Origin: a virus
Length of the DNA: 46,068 nt
Strand: one strand, 5' to 3'
IMG/VR virus record: IMGVR_UViG_3300045733_000450
Location: 1-46,068 of that record
Positions 23,693-29,114 of the stretch are shown piece after piece (the stretch's first letter is position 1; each line of letters starts with the position of its first letter). The position numbers and the translations under genes are program-made. The notes under the pieces are model-generated. The model had not been told where the DNA came from. It did no database searches and saw only the letters and a list, made by a program, of their open reading frames with translations.

Positions 23693-23825
23693 CCGCTGCG
23701 GTTGGCCCCGATGTCGCGAATCGGGGCGGGAGAAAATGATCCGCACCGTCATGGTTAACGCCGGTAGGGTGCGAGATTGGAGCCGGAGGGGGTAACCCGG
23801 TCACCGCGGGAGAAAGGAAAAAAGA
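23693..23825 (+). promoter_or_regulatory. Non-coding gap with hairpin and possible 19-aa leader ORF
   Basis: GCCCCGAT (23705-23712) pairs with ATCGGGGC (23720-23727) around a 7-base loop; no T run follows. A minimal ORF starts at 23736 behind GGGAG and ends at 23795 (MIRTVMVNAGRVRDWSRRG). No promoter was identified. The region may control expression of the downstream cassette by RNA structure or upstream translation. Confidence 0.35.
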
Positions 23826-24026
23826 ATGAGACTTGAACAAGCCATAGAAACACGTTGCCCATTTACTCTAACCATTCCAGGAACGGAGGATGAGTATAAT
23901 GGGGTCGATTGCATAGCGGCCAACTGCATGTCCTGGGTAGATGAAGGCAAGCGCTACACCCAAGAGGGGCCGGTAGAATGGGGTTATTGTGCGCTGATCT
24001 TTGGGGGGGCCGATGCCACTAAATAA
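23826..24026 (+). CDS. Small Cys-rich protein (66 aa)
   Basis: AGAAAGGAA precedes the ATG. Cysteines in CPF, DCIAANCMSW and GYCAL suggest a structural metal site. Small proteins with the 'C...C.W......GYC' layout are common partners of phage DNA-modification or radical SAM genes. The C-terminal codons overlap the radical SAM gene by 14 bases. Confidence 0.5.
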   Translation: MRLEQAIETRCPFTLTIPGTEDEYNGVDCIAANCMSWVDEGKRYTQEGPVEWGYCALIFGGADATK

Positions 24027-24678
24027 AGTCAAACCAGGAAGCAATATGTACGATTGGGTGACGCACACCCATAACCACCTTGCCGGGGCCTGTCCCCATG
24101 CCTGTACCTACTGCTCGACCCAGGACATGGCCCGGAGGTTCCCCGTTATGGCCGAGCGGTACAGCGGCCCGCCCAGGATAGTGGAGAAGGAGCTACGGGT
24201 AAATTATGGGCTACCATGGAGACCGGAAGATTCCTTCAACTGGCGAACGGACAAAGCCATTTTCGTGGAAAACTGTAGCGATTTATTTGCGGAAGGGGTT
24301 TTAGGCGGTTGGATTTCAGAAGTCCTTTACCACTGCAACAAATACCCCCAAAATACCTATGTTTTCCAAACAAAAAATCCGGCCCGGGTCAGGACTTATT
24401 TGATTGAATTCCCGCCCCGCTACTTGATCGGGACCACGGCGGAGAGCAATCGGATGTATTCAGGAAACGCTCCCCGACCATCCGCGAGACTCCGGGATCT
24501 GGAAAAGATAGGCTGCGATCCGAGTAAAAAATTCATAACAATCGAGCCGATTTTAAAATTCGATTTTTCCTTTTTTTACGACTTTCTACTGGCTACCGGA
24601 GTCAAGAAAATCTACGTCGGTGCCGACAGTAAGGGCCACGGCCTCCCGGAGCCAACGGGGGGGAGATTTGGGCGCTAA
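24013..24678 (+). CDS. Radical SAM protein, truncated in frame by a -1 shift
   Basis: The ATG at 24013 gives CPHACTYC with Cys27, Cys31 and Cys34, the CxxxCxxC site for a 4Fe-4S cluster that cleaves S-adenosylmethionine. Later motifs (VENCSDLFAEGV, YVFQTKNPARVRTY, LIGTTAESNRMY, ITIEPIL) match a phage radical SAM family of the DUF5131/Gp37-like kind. The zero frame ends ...LPEPTGGRFGR at 24678, but the homologous tail continues in the -1 frame from a GGGGGGG run at 24657-24663 (EIWALICALRGAGKT) to 24761, giving about 249 aa. The substrate is unknown. Either a sequencing indel, programmed frameshifting or a mutation explains it. Confidence 0.7.
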   Translation: MPLNKVKPGSNMYDWVTHTHNHLAGACPHACTYCSTQDMARRFPVMAERYSGPPRIVEKELRVNYGLPWRPEDSFNWRTDKAIFVENCSDLFAEGVLGGWISEVLYHCNKYPQNTYVFQTKNPARVRTYLIEFPPRYLIGTTAESNRMYSGNAPRPSARLRDLEKIGCDPSKKFITIEPILKFDFSFFYDFLLATGVKKIYVGADSKGHGLPEPTGGRFGR

Positions 24679-24761
24679 TCTGTGCGCTGAGGGGGGCCGG
24701 GAAGACGGTTGTTTTGAAGCCAAACCTTAAGAGATTGTACGTTTTGACCTGGGGGACATAA
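24663..24761 (+). other. C-terminal tail of the radical SAM protein in the -1 frame
   Basis: Reading GAG at 24663 onwards gives EIWALICALRGAGKTVVL followed by KPNLKRLY, which fits the expected C-terminal end of this radical SAM family. It stops at 24759-24761, one base overlapping the next ATG. The zero-frame codons ACG GGG GGG AGA make G GGG GGG a candidate slippery heptamer. Confidence 0.65.
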
Positions 24762-25111
24762 TGCCAGCTTATAATTTCAAGCCCGAGTTTGCCCCGCTGG
24801 TGGAGAGCGGGGAGAAGCGCCAGACGATACGCAAAAAAAGGAAACGTCCCACGAAGGCGGGGGACATCCTTTACCTAAAAACAGGGATGCGGACCAAAAA
24901 ATGTCGAGGCCTGAAAACCGTTGTTTGCTTGAGCGTCAGGGATTTTATGATGGACGAAAATTTTTGGGTTGGCGATATTGCCATTTCCGCCAGAGATTCC
25001 TTTGCATTCTTGGACGGGTTCAGGCCCTACGTAGGCGCGGCCGATAAGATGACCGAGTTTTTTGAACGCGAATACGGTCTTCCGTTCATCGGAGAGGTGA
25101 TCCGATGGTAA
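24761..25111 (+). CDS. ASCH-domain protein (116 aa)
   Basis: The sequence YNFKPEFAPLVESGEKRQTIRKKR and AGDILYLKTGMRTKKCR shows the classic ASCH pattern: an aromatic/KP start, the GxKxxTxR-type turn and GD-L-L-x-T-x-R strand. ASCH domains have a PUA-like fold and bind or process RNA or modified nucleosides; some hydrolyse N4-acetylcytidine. It starts exactly at the frameshifted stop of the radical SAM gene, which argues for coupled expression, and overlaps the next gene by seven bases. Confidence 0.8.
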   Translation: MPAYNFKPEFAPLVESGEKRQTIRKKRKRPTKAGDILYLKTGMRTKKCRGLKTVVCLSVRDFMMDENFWVGDIAISARDSFAFLDGFRPYVGAADKMTEFFEREYGLPFIGEVIRW

Positions 25112-25476
25112 CCATGACACCGAAAGAAGTACACGCGGCCCTTTCCAGGGGCAGAAAGGTCAAGCCCGAGACCGAATGGACCAGCTTCGTCAAGCAGCGC
25201 CTAAAACTTTCCTTTGGAAGACATTGCCGTCTGGTCAAGATCCGGGGTGGATTGGGCCAGGAAAGGGGTGTGGCCGACATCTTGGGGGTGATCCGGGGCC
25301 AAGCTATAGCCCTGGAGCTTAAAGCTCCTGGGGGACGGCACAAGGTCAGCGACGAGCAAGGGGCTTTTCTGGCTTCCTGGACCGCGGCCGGGGGGTATTC
25401 GAAGGTGATCGATTCCCTGGAGAGCCTTGAAGAATTGATCCGTAATTTCGGAGCGGTTCAGGGACGTATGTTTTGA
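25105..25476 (+). CDS. VRR-NUC domain nuclease (123 aa)
   Basis: The middle of the protein (GVADILGVIRGQAIALELKAPG, then HKVSDEQGAFL) is the PD-(D/E)XK signature of VRR-NUC proteins: Asp in ADI, then Glu-x-Lys in ELK, then the Q helix. The family includes Holliday junction or flap nucleases, and many phages carry a stand-alone copy. Gene position between an ASCH protein and a methyltransferase, with overlapping ends on both sides, suggests one operon-encoded module. Confidence 0.8.
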   Translation: MVTMTPKEVHAALSRGRKVKPETEWTSFVKQRLKLSFGRHCRLVKIRGGLGQERGVADILGVIRGQAIALELKAPGGRHKVSDEQGAFLASWTAAGGYSKVIDSLESLEELIRNFGAVQGRMF

Positions 25477-26453
25477 TCATCCAAGGTGACTGCCAGGAAG
25501 TTCTGCCCACGTTCGAAGCGGATTCCATTCAGATGGTTTGCACGTCTCCCCCCTATTGGGGGTTGAGGGATTACGGATGTGACGGCCAGGTGGGCCTCGA
25601 GCGGACCCCGGAGGAATACGTTTCAGCGCTGGTTAGGATCTTCCGGGATGTCTGGAGGGTGCTGAGAGGTGACGGTACCGTGTGGCTTAACCTGGGCGAC
25701 AGCTATGCGTGTGATAGGTATGGCAGCGGAGGAACGGACCCGAGTAAGAGGACAATAACGGGAGGCCACAGGAATATAGACGAAGGCCAAAATTTCCGGG
25801 GCGGACTGAGAATGCACGGACTCAAGCCCAAGGACCTCGTGGGGATTCCCTGGAGGGTGGCGCTCGCGCTTCAGGCGGACGGGTGGTATCTCCGTCAGGA
25901 TATCATTTGGCACAAGCCTAACCCCATGCCTGAGAGCGTTACGGACAGATGCACGAAGGCCCACGAGTATATTTTCTTGCTTTCCAAGAGCGAGAGGTAT
26001 TTTTATGATTCGGATGCAGTGAAGGAACCAGCAGCATTCCGGCAAGACAGTAGGCCCCGGATAAAATATGCCTGGGGCCGGGCCATTGATGGTTCCATAA
26101 ACGATATCCGGGCGGGGTTTGGACTGAAGATCTCCAGAGAGAAGACGAGATATATCGAGACCGAGGAAGAGGCCTTAACCCGGAACCGCCGGTCTGTTTG
26201 GTCGATAACCTCGAAGCCGTTCGATGGAGCCCACTTTGCCACCTTCCCGCCCGAGATCCCGGAGATCTGCATCCTGGCCGGAAGCCGGAAGGGGGATACG
26301 GTCCTGGATCCATTTCTCGGGGCCGGGACTACCGGCTTGGTGGCCGAGACCTTGGGGCGTAATTTTGTCGGAATCGAGATGAGCCCGGTTTATGTCAAAA
26401 TGGCACAAAAAAGGATCGCCTTAGCAACGGCTCAAGGGAGGTTATTCCCTTGA
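25473..26453 (+). CDS. DNA methyltransferase, beta class (N4-cytosine or N6-adenine)
   Basis: The catalytic motif TSPPYWGLRDYG (about residue 24) precedes the cofactor motif DPFLGAGTTG (about residue 277), the order of beta-class enzymes. Length 326 aa is typical for a solitary DNA methyltransferase. The start is a TTG at 25473, where TTGA overlaps the stop of the nuclease gene, and the predicted N-terminus MIIQGDCQEVL fits the family. No restriction endonuclease partner is adjacent, so the likely role is protection of phage DNA against host restriction, or gene control. The recognition sequence cannot be read from the protein. Confidence 0.85.
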   Translation: MIIQGDCQEVLPTFEADSIQMVCTSPPYWGLRDYGCDGQVGLERTPEEYVSALVRIFRDVWRVLRGDGTVWLNLGDSYACDRYGSGGTDPSKRTITGGHRNIDEGQNFRGGLRMHGLKPKDLVGIPWRVALALQADGWYLRQDIIWHKPNPMPESVTDRCTKAHEYIFLLSKSERYFYDSDAVKEPAAFRQDSRPRIKYAWGRAIDGSINDIRAGFGLKISREKTRYIETEEEALTRNRRSVWSITSKPFDGAHFATFPPEIPEICILAGSRKGDTVLDPFLGAGTTGLVAETLGRNFVGIEMSPVYVKMAQKRIALATAQGRLFP

Positions 26454-26480
26454 CTTTTATCAATCGAGGAGCATGATAAT
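26450..26480 (+). promoter_or_regulatory. Possible promoter for the replication leader
   Basis: TTGACT (26450-26455, five of six) and GATAAT (26475-26480, five of six) are separated by 19 bases, slightly long. It overlaps the methyltransferase stop codon. The inferred start near 26487 would place the structured leader at the 5' end of the transcript. Confidence 0.4.
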
Positions 26481-26483
26481 CGC

Positions 26484-26595
26484 GCCATGCAAGACCATTT
26501 ATCCTATAATCTCGCCCGAAAGGGCGAATCTGAGCCCCCCAGGGACAGCAGGTCCGGAAGATCTTGCATGGCACCCCTGGGGGGTTCTTATTTTT
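26484..26595 (+). ncRNA. Structured leader with two interleaved helices (candidate attenuator)
   Basis: Helix A: 26484-26494 (GCCATGCAAGA) with 26562-26572 (TCTTGCATGGC), 11 bp, perfect. Helix C: 26535-26544 (CCCCCCAGGG) with 26575-26584 (CCCTGGGGGG), 10 bp, extendable to 13 with flanking GAG/TTC including one G-U. Between them a 6-bp stem with a GAAA tetraloop lies at 26512-26527. The strand order A, C, A', C' makes a pseudoknot or two competing folds; only two bases separate A' from C', so both full helices are unlikely together. Helix C is followed by TTCTTATTTTT and would act as a terminator just before the initiator gene. No known riboswitch class recognised. Confidence 0.6.
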
Positions 26596-26606
26596 GAGGT
26601 CTAAAA

Positions 26607-27383
26607 ATGGCCAACCCGCAGGTTGAAAATGGACATATCGACATTGCCAACGAGCTGGCCGAGGCCTTGGCCGGGATTAGAATTTCAGGAGAAGAAAATC
26701 AATGTCTTTGGGTGATCATACGAAAAACCTACGGGTGGCATAAAAAACGGGACGCTATCCCTTTAAGCCAATTTGTTGATTTAACTGGAATAGACAAGCC
26801 TCACACCCTACGCGCATTAAATAAGCTCGCGCTTAAGAAGATAATTACCGTTGCCAATATTGGCAATGAACCTGCGAAAGTGTATGGAATTAATAAGGAT
26901 TATGATAAGTGGAAGGCATTGCCAAAAAAGGCAACGTTGCCAATATTGGCAATAAGTGTTGCCAAAAAAGGCAATCCGTCGTTGCCAATAATGGCACCTC
27001 AAAAGAAAACTACTTCAAAAGAAAATAAAGAAAAGAGAAAAACCCTCCCCCCTTGCCCTGAATTTATCTCAAAAAGCACCTGGGAAGATTTTATCGAACA
27101 TCGAAAAACCACAAAGCCACCTTCTCCCCTCAGCGCGAAGGCTGCCGAATTGATATTCTCGAAGCTGGAAAGATGGAAATCCGCAAAAGGATGGAATCCG
27201 GACGATGTTTTGAACCAGTCGATCGAGAACGGTTGGAAGGGTGTTTTTGAGCTGAAGACAGGGACACATCGGGACACGTCCCCGCCGGCGAGAGCAAGAC
27301 CAAAGTGTTACGAGGATGTAACCGACCCCCAGGGTAAGGAATGGACCGGGCCAGTCCCGGAGTCGTTCAAGAAATGGACATGA
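26607..27383 (+). CDS. Phage replication initiator, lambda O-like
   Basis: The N-terminal segment ANPQVENGHIDIANELAEAL, a following YGWHKK, and LSQFVDLTGIDKPHTLRALN form the winged-helix Phage_rep_O domain that binds origin iterons. The gene start has TTGAGGT upstream. Five 16-bp repeats lie inside the coding sequence (26851-26997) and encode the linker (LPKKATLPILAISVAKKG), as in lambda, where the origin is inside gene O. The C-terminal part (about 150-258) presumably recruits a helicase loader or helicase. Neither was recognised in the window, so the host replisome is probably used. It overlaps the next gene by four bases. Confidence 0.8.
   Translation: MANPQVENGHIDIANELAEALAGIRISGEENQCLWVIIRKTYGWHKKRDAIPLSQFVDLTGIDKPHTLRALNKLALKKIITVANIGNEPAKVYGINKDYDKWKALPKKATLPILAISVAKKGNPSLPIMAPQKKTTSKENKEKRKTLPPCPEFISKSTWEDFIEHRKTTKPPSPLSAKAAELIFSKLERWKSAKGWNPDDVLNQSIENGWKGVFELKTGTHRDTSPPARARPKCYEDVTDPQGKEWTGPVPESFKKWT
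26851..26997. repeat. Replication-origin iterons inside the initiator gene
   Basis: TTGCCAATATTGGCAA at 26851-26866 and 26937-26952 (perfect palindromes), TTGCCAAAAAAGGCAA at 26919-26934 and 26959-26974, and TTGCCAATAATGGCAC at 26982-26997. Start-to-start spacing of the last four is 18, 22 and 23 bp. An A-rich tract follows at 26998-27046 and would serve as the unwinding element. Confidence 0.8.
26998..27046. other. A-rich tract beside the iterons (candidate DNA unwinding element)
   Basis: The strand is strongly purine- and A-rich with little GC, in contrast to the rest of the genome, directly downstream of the last iteron. Iterons flanked by such a tract is the arrangement of the lambda origin. 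Unwinding itself is not shown. Confidence 0.6.
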
Positions 27384-28030
27384 AGATGGTTGACTCTTCC
27401 CTTGAATTCCCTGTCAGATTCGCGGACGGGGTTCACCGAATACCGTGGCCTCACCGTGTAGCTTGGGAGGAGTACGAAAATATTTGTGGATCACCCGGTC
27501 AATCAGCTTATGCCTTTCAGGTCTATCTTTCGACCTTCGAGGTTCTACCGGTAATAGCCACCAGGCCTATCCGGGATCAATGGGAAATTGAAAACAGGTT
27601 AGCAGCCGAAAAACTGGAGGCCGAAAGACTGGAGGCCGAAGAGAAGGCCAAAAAAGAGCGACAACGGAAGGCGGTTGAGGATGAATTAAGAAGAATTTCC
27701 CGAATGAGAGACACCCAGATGTACCTTGAGGGAAAAAATAGAGCCAAAGAGCTTAAAAAAGGCTTAAAAAATAGGCTTATAGGAGAAATGGAGAGGATAG
27801 AAATCGGTATTGCCGAAATGAAAGGAAAACTTTCCCCTACCTATTCAGGCTACGCCAGAGAAGATTATCCTCCATGGCCGGCCTACTGCGAATTAAGTAT
27901 TGAAAAAATTAAGGAAAACGCCCGATGGTTTTTAGACCATGGCTTTAGCTGTGTGGATACACATCATCGTACGGGGCTAAGTATAGAATATTTAACCAAA
28001 TTGAAAGGAGAGGGTGTTCATGATGTTTAA
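27380..28030 (+). CDS. Coiled-coil protein after the initiator (216 aa)
   Basis: I chose the ATG at 27380 (ATGA overlap with the initiator stop) over earlier in-frame starts inside that gene. The protein has a long charged helix (about 70-135: EKLEAERLEAEEKAKKERQR, then RAKELKKGLKNRLIGEMERI) flanked by globular ends, with WPAYCELSIEKIKENARWFL and HGFSCVDTHH near the C-terminus. In lambda this place is held by the helicase loader P, but no similarity to P or DnaC is visible. It is AT-richer than the structural genes. Function unknown. Confidence 0.5.
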   Translation: MKMVDSSLEFPVRFADGVHRIPWPHRVAWEEYENICGSPGQSAYAFQVYLSTFEVLPVIATRPIRDQWEIENRLAAEKLEAERLEAEEKAKKERQRKAVEDELRRISRMRDTQMYLEGKNRAKELKKGLKNRLIGEMERIEIGIAEMKGKLSPTYSGYAREDYPPWPAYCELSIEKIKENARWFLDHGFSCVDTHHRTGLSIEYLTKLKGEGVHDV

Positions 28031-28355
28031 GAAAACTTATGGCCTGGTCTATCGAAACAGAAAGTGGACGGTACGCAATTACGGCCGGGTACTCAAAAAG
28101 GGCGGTATGACCTGGGGGAACGCTAAGATCGGGGCTTGGTGGAGGAACCGCAAAGGAGAGACGCCGATCATCGAGCTTAAGCGGGTCGTGCCGAGGCCTG
28201 GCCCCCCCGAGGAGTACGGGCCCCAACCTGGGGACCTGGCCGGCACCGCCTTCCTGCGGACATTCATCGAAACCGACCTGGGCCGGTTGATCCTGGTGGC
28301 CTTCAAGGATGCGAGCCCGTTTATCAAGGTATCCTGGAAGGAGCCGGATCAATGA
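28020..28355 (+). CDS. Small basic protein carrying an inserted portal fragment (111 aa)
   Basis: The ATG at 28020 is ten bases downstream of AAGGAG; a GTG at 28014 is possible. The N-terminal half is basic (KKTYGLVYRNRKWTVRNYGR). Residues about 73-91 read LAGTAFLRTFIETDLGRLI, identical to part of the portal protein and encoded by a 58-bp near-identical DNA segment, in the same reading phase. The flanks (GPPEEYGPQPGD and LVAFKDASPFIKVSW) look like the original protein interrupted by the insert. Whether the fusion is functional is unknown. Confidence 0.6.
   Translation: MMFKKTYGLVYRNRKWTVRNYGRVLKKGGMTWGNAKIGAWWRNRKGETPIIELKRVVPRPGPPEEYGPQPGDLAGTAFLRTFIETDLGRLILVAFKDASPFIKVSWKEPDQ
28235..28292. 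repeat. 58-bp duplicate of portal-gene DNA, copy 1 (recipient)
   Basis: Matches 31677-31734 at 57 of 58 bases, the difference being ACA/ACG in a Thr codon. It is in the same frame in both genes. The surrounding sequences are not similar. Confidence 0.85.
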
Positions 28356-28642
28356 CCCGTCCCATAATCGGCCTTCAGGCCATTCATCGGCGGTATTTCG
28401 TGGCCGAAGATGGTGAAGAGCTGATTTCCTTTGGAACTTTCAGAAAATTATCCAAGGAAATGCAGGAGTCCGGCGCAGTACTGCGATTTGAAACCACGTA
28501 TAGGGGCCTGAAAAAGGTAAGGATTGTGGCCTTAGAGCCCTTCTTTTCGATCTGGATGATGAAGAAATTCAGCGTCACCCCAAAAAAAGATGAATTTTGC
28601 TCTGTATTGGGAGACCTCCAGAGCTTGCCTACTGGTAAGTAG
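28352..28642 (+). CDS. Hypothetical basic protein, possibly winged-helix (96 aa)
   Basis: ATGA overlap with the preceding gene. The core GTFRKLSKEMQESGAVLRFE followed by RGLKKVRIVAL and FFSIWMMKKF resembles a helix-turn-helix with a strand wing, a layout of small phage DNA-binding proteins that often precede terminase genes. No diagnostic motif. The gap to 28697 holds no gene. Confidence 0.45.
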   Translation: MTRPIIGLQAIHRRYFVAEDGEELISFGTFRKLSKEMQESGAVLRFETTYRGLKKVRIVALEPFFSIWMMKKFSVTPKKDEFCSVLGDLQSLPTGK

Positions 28643-28691
28643 ATTTCCGGTAAGTAGTTTTTGGCAGGGTTTTTAGGCCTGTGACTAAATC

Positions 28692-28717
28692 CGTGGTATG
28701 CGTGAATCCGTACCACG
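28692..28717 (+). promoter_or_regulatory. Inverted repeat over the small-terminase start codon
   Basis: CGTGGTA (28692-28698) and TACCACG (28711-28717) pair around a 12-base loop that contains the rest of the ATG. No good Shine-Dalgarno sequence precedes this start, so the hairpin could limit initiation, or the DNA repeat could be a terminase-binding (pac-like) site. Both are inference. Confidence 0.4.
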
Positions 28718-29114
28718 AGACGAGGTCTTAGGAGCCTTCGTTCAGCAATTCAACGAGGCCCAGAATGACATTGGCCTAACTCCTGAATACCTGGCCAAAG
28801 CCCTTAAGCGCCTTATCCGGGCCAAGAAGATCGACACGTTTAAGGGCGAGAAGACCAGCAAGAAAGAGGTCACCGACCCAGAGGGAAACCTCTCTATCGA
28901 GGAGATCCGCGAGGACATTGTCATTTACTCCGTGCCGATGGAGGACAATGCCACGCGCCGCCTGGCCCTGGCCATGGCCTTGAATGTCCGCGGAGTACAA
29001 ACCACCAGCCCCACCACGCAAGTCAATATCGACAAACCTGGATCTGTCAACCTCATGGGCTACGTGGCCCAGGTCTTAGGGGAGACCGACGGGAGCGAGA
29101 TCATTGAGCCCTGA
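28698..29114 (+). CDS. Terminase small subunit-like protein
   Basis: The 138-aa product has LTPEYLAKALKRLIRAKKIDTF, a pattern seen in phage small terminases after the DNA-binding part, and a C-terminal region with MEDNATRRLALAMALNVRGV. It lies directly before the large terminase and overlaps it by 11 bases. The usual N-terminal helix-turn-helix is not evident, because the upstream frame is stopped at 28686. The label rests mainly on position and this short motif. Confidence 0.6.
   Translation: MRESVPRDEVLGAFVQQFNEAQNDIGLTPEYLAKALKRLIRAKKIDTFKGEKTSKKEVTDPEGNLSIEEIREDIVIYSVPMEDNATRRLALAMALNVRGVQTTSPTTQVNIDKPGSVNLMGYVAQVLGETDGSEIIEP

Noticed and set aside
26505-26510. Perfect TATAAT as a -10 box
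   Set aside because: No -35-like sequence at the right distance upstream, and it lies inside the structured leader.
26851-26997. Repeat array as a CRISPR
   Set aside because: Repeats are 16 bp, palindromic, lie in a coding frame and have spacers of 2-7 bp in the main cluster; iterons explain them.
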